Positions 28,089 to 37,675 of a DNA stretch of 64,000 bases are shown one piece after another. Below the pieces are notes generated by a model, which saw nothing but the letters and a program-made list of their open reading frames with translations, was not told where the DNA came from and did not search any database. This stretch comes from Oscillatoriales cyanobacterium (GTDB lineage: Bacteria; Cyanobacteriota; Cyanobacteriia; Cyanobacteriales; Laspinemataceae), in assembly GCA_011390955.1 (NCBI GenBank), contig JAABRM010000003.1:1-64000 (forward strand), read 5' to 3'. Position 1 is the stretch's first letter. Each line of letters opens with the position of its first letter. A program made the position numbers and the translations under genes.

Positions 28089-28844
28089 ATGCAAACATTG
28101 TTTTTAGCTTGGCAAGATCCACTGAGCCGTTCCTGGTTTCCCATTGGTCGGCTGACCTTTGATGGAAATTGGTATCAGTTTGTTTACACTTATGGCGCGA
28201 AATATGCCGAAGAAAATTGTAAATTTATGCCACTTCATTCATTTCCAGAACTAACCAGAGAATATAAATTTTTTGGTTTATTTCCCTTCTTTGCTAACCG
28301 CTTGATGCGTCCTTCTCGCCCGGAATATAAGAATTATCTTCAATGGCTGAATATTGCCGAAAATCAAGACGATCCAATGGTCATTTTTTCTCGGAATGGT
28401 GGCCGGAAAGCCACCGATACTTTTGAGATTTTTCCCTGCCCGAAACCCGATGAAAATGGACTTTATCACATCCATTTCTTGGCTCATGGCTTACGGTATT
28501 TGCCCAAAGGATCCGGGGAAAGAATTAGTGAATTGCAACCTAATGAACTGTTGTATTTAGCGAATGAATTCCAAAATCCTTACGACTCTCGCGCTTTATT
28601 GCTATGTACCAGAGACCACCATATTGTCGGTTATTGTCCTCGGTATTTAGTGGCATATGCCCTGGAACTTGTGCGAGAAAAGCCAAATTTAGTAAATGTA
28701 CAAGTTGAGCGAGTTAACCCAGCACCAACCCCCCTGCAATTGCGCTTATTGTGCAATATGACCGCTGAATGGCCAGAAAAATTTATTCCTTTCTCTGGAA
28801 AAGAATATCAACCCATTCTATCGGAGGTATGGGAACAGCGATAG
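28089..28844 (+). CDS. HIRAN-domain-like protein
   Basis: A 251-aa protein. The N-terminal 120 residues, starting LFLAWQDPLSRSWFPIGRL, resemble a strand-rich HipA-like or unknown module. Residues about 130-215 match the HIRAN pattern, with GLRY, then NEFQNPYDSRALLL and VGYCPRYLVAYALEL. HIRAN domains bind single-stranded DNA 3' ends or damaged DNA in other proteins. It starts 63 bases after the DUF3368 toxin on the same strand and may share the transcript. No nuclease or kinase motif is visible. Confidence 0.65.
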   Translation: MQTLFLAWQDPLSRSWFPIGRLTFDGNWYQFVYTYGAKYAEENCKFMPLHSFPELTREYKFFGLFPFFANRLMRPSRPEYKNYLQWLNIAENQDDPMVIFSRNGGRKATDTFEIFPCPKPDENGLYHIHFLAHGLRYLPKGSGERISELQPNELLYLANEFQNPYDSRALLLCTRDHHIVGYCPRYLVAYALELVREKPNLVNVQVERVNPAPTPLQLRLLCNMTAEWPEKFIPFSGKEYQPILSEVWEQR

Positions 28845-28953
28845 CGCATCCGTGTTAGCGAAGCGATCGCACCGAGTCTCGGTTACTTATTTAAACGGAT
28901 ATCCGCTAAAATAAGCCTTTAAAGAGCGATAGGTGTCGATAAATAATAAAGAT

Positions 28954-29154
28954 TTATTCATAAAGTTCTCGATCGCAGTTTTGGGCTAGAGTGCCATGAT
29001 CTACTTGACCGATGAAATCTGCCAGAGGATCGGTCATGGTGTTTTCTGACGGTTGGTTAACCTGATTAATAAATTGTAGAACTTGGTTCAGTTGTGGTTC
29101 GGAGAGGTGACTAATTTTTTTTAATATTTCTTGACGAATTTCAGTGGTGGTCAT
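28954..29154 (-). CDS. Small solo antitoxin-like protein (DUF2281-like)
   Basis: A 66-aa protein starting MTTTEIRQEILKKISHLSEP and followed by LNQVLQFINQV. This helical dimerisation segment is typical of the small DUF2281/VapB-like proteins next to PIN toxins in cyanobacteria. The tail DPLADFIGQVDHGTLAQNCDRELYE is the usual toxin-binding end. No toxin gene follows: after the stop come only repeats and the convergent HIRAN gene. It is therefore an orphan. Confidence 0.65.
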   Translation of the reverse strand: MTTTEIRQEILKKISHLSEPQLNQVLQFINQVNQPSENTMTDPLADFIGQVDHGTLAQNCDRELYE

Positions 29155-29199
29155 GGTTTTTATGGGTTTTTACTGTTCTCTTCAATTATATATAGCGAG

Positions 29200-29290
29200 T
29201 ATGTAGGTGGGCAAATACTTGCCCACCCTACCGATGAGTCAATGCTTCTGAAGCTGTATGTAGGGTGGGCAAATACTTGCCCACCTTACT
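29200..29290. repeat. Two copies of a GTAGGGTGGGCAA palindrome
   Basis: Two copies of GTAGG(G)TGGGCAA-ATACT-TTGCCCACC lie about 57 bases apart. They sit just downstream of the exported protein gene and could terminate it. Relatives lie at 11.78-11.84 and 39.77-39.83 kb. Confidence 0.7.
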
Positions 29291-29295
29291 TAAAA

Positions 29296-30000
29296 TTACG
29301 GCATCAACTCCAAAACAATCCCCACCCGACTATCATTATCCTCATCAGCAATTTGCCATTGTAAATCCGTGGCTAATCGCACATTCCGACTCACCGCATA
29401 ACCCACGGAAAAACTAGCCAAACCCACGGACTCATCCCCACCAATCCCCACTTGACTATAACCCAGGGAAATATCCCCGGCGCCCCCACGGGACAAAGCC
29501 AACATCAACCTGCCACCAACTTCTAACCCATTGGTAGAATAAGCCTCAGTTTCTAAATGGCGATAGCCCACTACCGGGGCAATATTCACATAGTTACCCA
29601 AGGGTAATAAATAGTAACGCAATTGGGCGCCAGCGGAGGTGCGATCGCCATTCCCACTTGCCTGATAATCGCCGCTTACCGTCAGACCAGTGCCACCCAA
29701 AAACAGATCCTCGACTCCCACATTAAAACCACTGGCATCATCAGTCGAAGGAAACAGAGAATATCCCGCCCGGACTCTGGTGCGAAAACTCGGATCCGAG
29801 CGAATATCTTCCAACACATCCGGCACTTCCTGCAACCAGCGCTGCAACACCGGACTTGACTCAATAATTTCTGGGCTTAAATCCAAATCTGCGGGATTAA
29901 TTTGGGAAGAGCGATCGCCCTGACCCCAAACTGGCATCACATTGCAACCGATACCCAACAAACTACCGACCAATCCCAGACCTAACTTTTGTAATAGCAT
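29296..30000 (-). CDS. Exported beta-rich protein, probable outer-membrane or periplasmic
   Basis: A 234-aa protein of unknown family. A signal peptide covers residues 1-27 (MLLQKLGLGLVGSLLGIG, cleavage near VWGQ, or a lipid attachment at the following cysteine). A helical stretch has VLEDIRSDPSF near 60-75. The rest (80-234) alternates short beta strands, such as LRYYLLPLGNYVNIAPVVGY and GDISLGYSQVGI, as in small barrels. An upstream ATG at 30060 would add a repeat-derived, non-signal N-terminus, so the ATG at 30000 is chosen. A fragment of a second copy lies at 27.1 kb. Confidence 0.65.
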   Translation of the reverse strand: MLLQKLGLGLVGSLLGIGCNVMPVWGQGDRSSQINPADLDLSPEIIESSPVLQRWLQEVPDVLEDIRSDPSFRTRVRAGYSLFPSTDDASGFNVGVEDLFLGGTGLTVSGDYQASGNGDRTSAGAQLRYYLLPLGNYVNIAPVVGYRHLETEAYSTNGLEVGGRLMLALSRGGAGDISLGYSQVGIGGDESVGLASFSVGYAVSRNVRLATDLQWQIADEDNDSRVGIVLELMP

Positions 30001-30221
30001 TCTAATTATGAATTTAAGCAATAAATATCCCCCAAGTGGGGTTCGGAGAGATGCAAGCATTGCGCCCCTACATAAAATAACGATTTTTCTGCTTAAGCGG
30101 TTTCAAAACCCCTGCAAGAATAGCTTCTTAAGGGAGGCTCTCATGCGATCGCAATAATAGCAAGGCGATCGCCACAATCAACACACCCCCAATCCCCAAA
30201 TCCCCAAATCTCCAAATCCCC

Positions 30222-30253
30222 AAATAAAAACGGCCCTGGTAAAACCTGGGCCG
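30222..30253 (-). terminator. Terminator after the small CDS downstream of acsF
   Basis: CGGCCC (30231-30236) pairs with GGGCCG (30248-30253), extendable by GG/CC after a T-T mismatch. On the minus strand a TTTTTATTT tract follows. It ends the transcript of the small gene at 30296-30493 and possibly acsF. Confidence 0.7.
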
Positions 30254-30295
30254 ATAACACGAAACAACAGAGGAGCGAAAACGAAAACAGTATGT

Positions 30296-30493
30296 CTAGA
30301 ACCTGGTAATTACCGGAAAAATCAGGAAAACGGTTGCCTCTTCGGTGTCAACCACTTCAACGCGTAATTTTGGTAAACGCGTAATTTTGGTAATTTTGCA
30401 TTTAAGCAATCTCCCAGATGGGGTAATGTTTGCCTCGGTCATGTTAAAGGGGCTTTTTACGTCTAGCTCGTGAGAGATCACAAATCCACTCAT
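30296..30493 (-). CDS. Possible small protein downstream of acsF
   Basis: A 65-aa frame starts with ATG, preceded by AAGGAACGAG as a good ribosome site, and ends 43 bases before a strong terminator on the same strand. The sequence (MSGFVISHELDVKSPFNMTE, then a basic and beta-prone tail) matches nothing I know. A 15-base tandem repeat (ACGCGTAATTTTGGT) lies within it. It lies 167 bases after acsF on the same strand. The ribosome site and terminator argue for expression; the lack of a family argues for caution. Confidence 0.4.
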   Translation of the reverse strand: MSGFVISHELDVKSPFNMTEANITPSGRLLKCKITKITRLPKLRVEVVDTEEATVFLIFPVITRF

Positions 30494-30607
30494 CTCGTTC
30501 CTTAAAGATAGACGCTACTAGCAACAGGCTGGCGCTCACCTGTAGGTGTCATCACCCCCTTAACGTAGGTCTAATCCTGGACCTGCATCTTGCATCTCCT
30601 TTTAGGA

Positions 30608-30635
30608 GTAATTTCCGACTATTACCGGAAATTAC
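30608..30635. promoter_or_regulatory. 10-bp hairpin just after acsF
   Basis: GTAATTTCCG (30608-30617) pairs perfectly with CGGAAATTAC (30626-30635) over an 8-nt loop, 25 bases after the acsF stop. There is no U-tract on the minus strand, so it is more likely an mRNA 3'-end stabiliser than a terminator. Confidence 0.5.
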
Positions 30636-30660
30636 CGGATTTTATGCAAGAGAAACTTAC

Positions 30661-31740
30661 TTAACGAGCAACTCCCTGGGCAGTAGCAGCATCCAAAGGC
30701 TTCATCAGATAAAGCCGCAGCAGTTGCCAGCCCATAGAAACAAACAGCGGGAGTTTTTGGAAGAACTGCAAAAACTTCGGAGTGTTAGAATTTGCAATTT
30801 CAGCTAGTTTAGCATTATTTGCCGCACAAATATCCAGCCGCTGATAAAATTCTGGATCGTTCACATTCAGCATCACCGGGAACACCCGACCAGCGGTCTC
30901 ATTGGTTTTCTCGATCACGTGAATATCGTACTCGCGAGCATTCAAACCAATGGAGGCATAGAAATCAGCCCGTTGCAAGTCATTCAGGTACATAGTGACA
31001 AACACGGACAGCAAGAAGAAGCGGCACCACAGCTTTGCCTTCCAGTCATTTAAAATGCTGGGCTGAGATTTCATAATCGCATCAAAGAAATCTCCGTGGC
31101 GGTTTTCATCTTGACACCAGTTTTCAAACCAACGGAAAATCGGATAAACCCGGTTTTCGGGATGGGATTCTAAATGACGATAAATAGTGATATAACGCCA
31201 GTAGCCAATCTTTTCCGACAGATAGGTGGCGTAGAAAATGAATTTTGGCTTAAAGAAGGTGTAACTCTTGCTTTTGGTCAAAAAGCCCAGATCCAACTGT
31301 AAGTTGAAATCGGACATAGCTTTATTCAAGAAGCCAGCGTGACGAGCTTCGTCCCGAGACATCAGGTTAAAGCATTCCGCTAACACGGGGCTTTTGTCTT
31401 TAAGACGACGACCCAGTTCTTTGTACAGGAGGAACCCGGAAAACTCAGCGGTACAAGAACGCTCCAGAAATTCGATAAATAACCGGCGAGTGTCTCCATC
31501 AATGTGATCGAAGGATTGGTTAAATTCCTCATCCCGGACGAAGTGATGACGGTTGTAGTCGGCACGGAATTCTTCGAGGATGGCTCGCAGTTCATCTTCG
31601 TTCGGTGAGATGTCCATTTTTTCCATCTCATCGAAGTCAGTGGTATAGAAGCGGGGGGTGAGGATGGTGTCCTTAGCAGGGATTTTGACCCCAGGTCTGA
31701 GTTCTTCAAAGGACGCTGGTTTTTTGAGAGAATCTACCAT
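30661..31740 (-). CDS. acsF: AcsF, Mg-protoporphyrin IX monomethyl ester oxidative cyclase
   Basis: A 359-aa di-iron oxygenase that forms the fifth ring of chlorophyll, converting Mg-protoporphyrin IX monomethyl ester to protochlorophyllide with O2; it is membrane associated. The two iron-ligand motifs are present: E131-A-R-H134 and E212-N-R-H215, with further Glu ligands in [13 protein letters not shown]. The length equals that of cyanobacterial AcsF. There is only one copy here and no hemN or heme oxygenase partner, so it is probably the aerobic form. The start [14 protein letters not shown] is conserved. Confidence 0.97.
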   Translation of the reverse strand: MVDSLKKPASFEELRPGVKIPAKDTILTPRFYTTDFDEMEKMDISPNEDELRAILEEFRADYNRHHFVRDEEFNQSFDHIDGDTRRLFIEFLERSCTAEFSGFLLYKELGRRLKDKSPVLAECFNLMSRDEARHAGFLNKAMSDFNLQLDLGFLTKSKSYTFFKPKFIFYATYLSEKIGYWRYITIYRHLESHPENRVYPIFRWFENWCQDENRHGDFFDAIMKSQPSILNDWKAKLWCRFFLLSVFVTMYLNDLQRADFYASIGLNAREYDIHVIEKTNETAGRVFPVMLNVNDPEFYQRLDICAANNAKLAEIANSNTPKFLQFFQKLPLFVSMGWQLLRLYLMKPLDAATAQGVAR

Positions 31741-32239
31741 AGATCGATTTCTTGAGAAAATTTTTCAATGAATAACGAACAGAAACTGTGCAGACCATCC
31801 AGTTCACACTGAATGGATCTGGCTCATGCTTTCCCGTTGAGGGCAAGGGGTTTTCAGGATTTCCCAGGGAATCTAGGGTTAAAGGATTGATTAATGAAAA
31901 TCATTCCTAAATCTAGAGTAAGGGTTCCTTGACCCGATCCGCATCTCCCCAATCCGCCGGAACGGAATTTGTTCGGATATTTATGAGAGCAGTATTTGCT
32001 GAATAAACTCCAGTGTATCAGTGCTTCTTGGACTAATATACGGCAAAAGCATTAAGATTCACAACAGTTTGTAAAGTTATGTAAACAAAAGCGCGGCAAA
32101 TCTTTATATAGGGCGTATATAGGGCGGTACATACTGATTACCGAAATATTCCGGATGTTGGTGTACGGTTTCCGCGACTTAGCACTCGACCCCATAGAGT
32201 GCTAAATTTTCTATTTGGAAACCTATACAGTAAGAATCT
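31741..32239. other. Divergent control region between acsF and groEL
   Basis: A 499-base spacer carrying promoters for both genes. The only element that can be named is the CIRCE operator at 32179-32205. An AT-rich stretch (32030-32110) lies upstream of it. No gene is seen. Confidence 0.7.
32179..32205 (+). promoter_or_regulatory. CIRCE operator of groEL
   Basis: TTAGCACTC (32179-32187), nine bases, then GAGTGCTAA (32197-32205): a perfect match to CIRCE. It is the binding site of the heat-shock repressor HrcA and lies 34 bases before the groEL start. Confidence 0.97.
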
Positions 32240-33910
<1,671 letters not shown>

Positions 33911-34415
33911 TCCCAGAAACTCGAATCAATCCTTAACCGGGATTGATATCGCCTCGCCCCTGACTAATTAAGGCTGCGAAAAAATTGTTTGATTTTAACT
34001 GCTTCATGCGTACCGGGCTGTATTACGATATACCAAGGGAGATGTTTTATTCTATTCCTCACAAACAACTCCGAGACTGTTGACGAAAGTTTTGGTGAGA
34101 GAAACACTTTCTGGTTAACAGTTAACAGCCAACGACGAATAAACCAGCAGTTTGTCCTCTGGGGCAAGCTGCTTTTTTATGGGGAGCGGGGGAGCTTCTG
34201 GTGCAGGGGAGCAGGGGAGCTTCTGGTGCAGGGGAGCGGGGGAGCGGAGGTGCAGAGGAGCAAACAACCAACAACCAACAATCAACAATCAACAATCAAC
34301 AATCAACAATCAACAACTATCATTGGTCTTTTTCTTAAAGGCGGCGATCGCAGACACGAAGCCCGACAAACGTTAAAATTAAAATCACAACCAGCGTTTA
34401 CAAGAGGAAATTTCT
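33911..34415. other. Spacer with GGGGAGC and AACAATC repeats between groEL and nfu
   Basis: No gene is supported. From 34180 to 34262 a GGGGAGC(A/G)GGGGAGCTTCTGG repeat occurs three times. From 34262 to 34318 there is an STRR of AACAATC/AACCAAC units. A ribosome site AGAGGAAA lies just before the nfu ATG. Confidence 0.65.
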
Positions 34416-34652
34416 ATGGCTTTGGCTCTCACACCGAATAATGTGGAAACGGTTTTGGATGAACTCCGCCCTTATTTAATGTCAGACGGCGGTAATGTGG
34501 AACTGGTGGAAATCGATGGCCCCATTGTGAAACTGCGTTTACAAGGGGCTTGTGGGTCTTGCCCCAGTTCGACCATGACTTTACGCATGGGTATTGAACG
34601 CAAACTGCGCGAGTCAATTCCAGAAATTGCCGAAGTGGAACAGGTAATTTAA
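34416..34652 (+). CDS. nfuA: Nfu-type iron-sulfur scaffold protein
   Basis: A 78-aa stand-alone NifU C-terminal domain. It assembles or carries a 4Fe-4S cluster for transfer to apoproteins such as photosystem I subunits, as shown for cyanobacterial NfuA. The CxxC cluster ligands are Cys46 and Cys49 in ACGSCPSS. The full domain pattern ([18 protein letters not shown], then MTLRMGIE) is present. Length and start match the cyanobacterial orthologues. It is a single gene ended by an inverted repeat at 34702-34738. Confidence 0.95.
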   Translation: MALALTPNNVETVLDELRPYLMSDGGNVELVEIDGPIVKLRLQGACGSCPSSTMTLRMGIERKLRESIPEIAEVEQVI

Positions 34653-34701
34653 ATTTCTTTCCGTTAACCGTTGACCCCCTTCTGCACGGGGGCTGACCCC
34701 T

Positions 34702-34738
34702 AAATGTAGGGGCGAGCAAGCGAATCGCCCCTACATTT
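34702..34738. repeat. 14-bp inverted repeat after nfu
   Basis: AAATGTAGGGGCGA (34702-34715) pairs perfectly with TCGCCCCTACATTT (34725-34738) over 9 nt. Similar GTAGGGGCG palindromes occur near 45.65 and 50.51 kb. It is a dispersed element that may double as a terminator for nfu. The rest of 34739-35211 is AT-rich and shows nothing else. Confidence 0.75.
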
Positions 34739-35211
34739 GTTATAACAGATGACAGATAACAGATAATTTGGTTGGCGCGATCGCAAATCAAAATATAGCC
34801 GAAATATAGCCGAAAAGTTAAATAACACCGAATATAAACGATAATATAGTTATCTACCAGAACGTAAACCTGATTGGGTAGAGCAAATTCAAGGATTATG
34901 CTGGCCTTGTCTGAAATCAATCAATCATTTGTAGGGACAATTGATGGCGGCTGGTCGATCCAAATGTAGCAAGCCTGCGGTAGGGGTCAACGGCTGTTGA
35001 CCCGAAATTCTGGCAATTTCTAACATAAATAAAGGAGAAATTAAAGGAAAAATAAGTTGTTTTTTATAGAAAGATTACATCAACAATAAGTAAATGCAAA
35101 GGTAATTTTTTCTAAAAAAAACAATATTAAAGCAAAAAAAAGCGGGCAAAATATCTAATTAAATCGCGTTTTGGTTTGATTTTTCAAGTGAACTTATCCT
35201 CACAGTAAATT

Positions 35212-37500
35212 ATGACTCATCCTTTATACGTTGCTTTTGTTTGGCACCAACATCAACCCCTCTACAAATCCCGGATTGCCAATCAATATCGTTTGCCGTG
35301 GGTGCGCTTACACGGCACCAAAGATTACTTAGATTTGGTACTGTTGTTATCTCGCTATCCTAAGCTGCATCAAACGGTGAACTTGGTTCCCTCTTTGATT
35401 TTGCAGCTAGAAGAATATATCGAAGGGAAGGCATTCGATCCTTATTTGATGGCTTCTTTAACGGCGGCAGATCAACTGACTCTGGAACAGAAACATTTTG
35501 TGGTGGATCATTTCTTTGATGCCAATCACCACACCTTAATCGATCCTCATCCTCGCTACGGACAACTTTATCATCAACGACTTTCCAATGGCCCAGCTTG
35601 GTGTCTGGAAAATTGGAGTTTACAAGATTATGAAGATTTGCTGGCATGGCATAATTTAGCCTGGATCGATCCGATATTTTGGGATGACCCAGAGATTTCT
35701 CAGTGGTTGGAAAAAGGGCAGAATTTTACGTTGAGCGATCGCCAACGGATCTACTCCAAACAACGGGAAATCATGGCGAAAATTATTCCCCAACACCGAC
35801 AAATGCAAGATGCCGGTCAATTAGAAGTAACCACCACTCCTTATACTCACCCGATATTGCCCTTATTAGCGGATACGAATTGCGGACGGGTTGCGGTTCC
35901 CGACATGACCTTACCCCAGCAGCGTTTCCAATGGGAAGAAGATATTCCGCGCCATTTACGCAAAGCTTGGGAAATGTATCAAGACCGCTTTGGTCGGACT
36001 CCTCGTGGGTTATGGCCATCAGAACAAGCTGTCAGTCCGGCAATTTTACCGTATATTGCGGAGCAAGGTTTTCAGTGGATTTGCTCTGATGAAGCGGTGT
36101 TAGGCTGGACGATGCAGCACTTTTTCCATCGTGATGGGGCGGGGAATGTATTGGAACCGCAGTTACTTTATCGTCCCTATCGCTTGGAAACGCCTCACGG
36201 GGATTTGGCGATTGTTTTCCGAGACCACCGTTTGTCGGATTTGATTGGCTTTACTTATGGTTCAATGGAGCCAAGACGGGCAGCTTCGGACATGGTGGGT
36301 CACTTGGAAGCGATTCGCTATCGTTTGCAGGAGCAACAGTCAGCCCCAGAGTCAGAAGCAGAGTCAGAAAATTATGACGGGGGTAGTGGGTTACAAGCCC
36401 CTTGGTTGGTGACGATCGCCCTAGACGGAGAAAATTGCTGGGAATTTTATCACCGAGATGGGGAACCGTTCTTAAATGCCCTTTATAGCAATTTGAGCGA
36501 TCGTAACGATATTAAATTAGTCACCGTCTCAGAATTTTTAGATAAATTTGGCACGACGGCAACTCTGGAAAGCGATCGCCTGCATAGTGGGTCTTGGGTC
36601 GATGGCAGCTTAACTACTTGGATTGGCGATCCGGCAAAAAATCGGGCTTGGGACTTGTTAACCGCAGCGCGGCAAGTTTTGGCGAATCATCCCGAAGCCA
36701 CGGAAGAAACCAACCCCGAAGCTTGGGAAGCGTTATATGCAGCGGAAGGTTCTGACTGGTTCTGGTGGTTTGGGGAAGGGCATTCTTCTAACCAAGATGC
36801 CATATTTGACCAGTTATTCCGAGAACATTTATATGCCATTTATCAGGCATTAAATGAACCCATTCCCGAACAGTTGCGACGACCTGTGGAAAAACGCGAA
36901 ATAACAGGCGATCGCGGCAGCGTTGCGGAGCAAAATCGCCGTCCCGAAAGTTTCATTCACCCGATTATTGATGGAGTTGGGGACGAACAAGACTGGGATC
37001 GCGCCGGTCGGATTGAAATTGGCGGCGCCCGAGGCACCATGCACCGCAGCAGTGCATTACAACGCCTCTGGTATGGGGTAGATCACTTGAATTTTTATCT
37101 GCGCTTAGATTTTAAAACTGGTGCTAAACCGGGGAAAGATTTTCCTCCAGAATTGCGCTTGCTTTGGTACTATCCCGGTAAACCAATGTGCAATAGTCCC
37201 ATTCCCCTGGCAGAATTGCCCCATGAAGCGCCGTTAAATTATTTCTTCCATCATCAGTTAGGGATTAATTTACAAACGCGATCGCTTTGGTTCCACGAAG
37301 CGCGAGAAAATCATCAATGGCACGCCCGACCCACACGGGCGCTTATGGCCTTTAATAAATGCTTAGAAATCGCTATCCCTTGGGCTGACCTGCCCACGGA
37401 TCCGGATTGGTCTTTGCATTTGTTATTAGTGATGGCTGATATGGGTCGCTATCGGGAAGCAGCCCCAGAAAATGCGCTTGTACCGATTTCTGTCCCATAA
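35212..37500 (+). CDS. Glycoside hydrolase family 57 protein with C-terminal sugar-binding-like domain
   Basis: A 762-aa GH57 enzyme acting on alpha-glucans (amylase, amylopullulanase or glucanotransferase type). The five-region signature is seen: HQHQPL near residue 12; GLWPSEQAVSP near 265, whose Glu is the expected nucleophile; and the acid/base Asp in ALDGENCWEFYH near 405. A beta-rich domain of the DOMON/CBM9 type follows from about 580 to the end. It has no signal peptide, so it is cytosolic and probably acts in glycogen metabolism. The exact reaction cannot be chosen from sequence. The length agrees with cyanobacterial homologues. Confidence 0.88.
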   Translation: MTHPLYVAFVWHQHQPLYKSRIANQYRLPWVRLHGTKDYLDLVLLLSRYPKLHQTVNLVPSLILQLEEYIEGKAFDPYLMASLTAADQLTLEQKHFVVDHFFDANHHTLIDPHPRYGQLYHQRLSNGPAWCLENWSLQDYEDLLAWHNLAWIDPIFWDDPEISQWLEKGQNFTLSDRQRIYSKQREIMAKIIPQHRQMQDAGQLEVTTTPYTHPILPLLADTNCGRVAVPDMTLPQQRFQWEEDIPRHLRKAWEMYQDRFGRTPRGLWPSEQAVSPAILPYIAEQGFQWICSDEAVLGWTMQHFFHRDGAGNVLEPQLLYRPYRLETPHGDLAIVFRDHRLSDLIGFTYGSMEPRRAASDMVGHLEAIRYRLQEQQSAPESEAESENYDGGSGLQAPWLVTIALDGENCWEFYHRDGEPFLNALYSNLSDRNDIKLVTVSEFLDKFGTTATLESDRLHSGSWVDGSLTTWIGDPAKNRAWDLLTAARQVLANHPEATEETNPEAWEALYAAEGSDWFWWFGEGHSSNQDAIFDQLFREHLYAIYQALNEPIPEQLRRPVEKREITGDRGSVAEQNRRPESFIHPIIDGVGDEQDWDRAGRIEIGGARGTMHRSSALQRLWYGVDHLNFYLRLDFKTGAKPGKDFPPELRLLWYYPGKPMCNSPIPLAELPHEAPLNYFFHHQLGINLQTRSLWFHEARENHQWHARPTRALMAFNKCLEIAIPWADLPTDPDWSLHLLLVMADMGRYREAAPENALVPISVP

Positions 37501-37675
37501 TATGAATAATTGATAATTGATAATTGATAATTAATAATTGATAATTGCGTTTAATTGTTAATTATCAATTGTTAATTGTGTTTAATTGTTAATTATCAAT
37601 TGATAATTGTGTTTAATTATCAATTATCAATTATCAATTATCAATTATCAATTGTCCATTATCAATTGAATAATT
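37501..37675. repeat. STRR array of TTGATAA/TTAATTG units
   Basis: About 170 bases made almost wholly of ATTGATA and complementary TATCAAT/TTAATTG heptamers. They fill the whole gap between the GH57 gene and the AAA+ gene, so the AAA+ ribosome site (if any) lies within or at the edge of the array. Confidence 0.85.
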
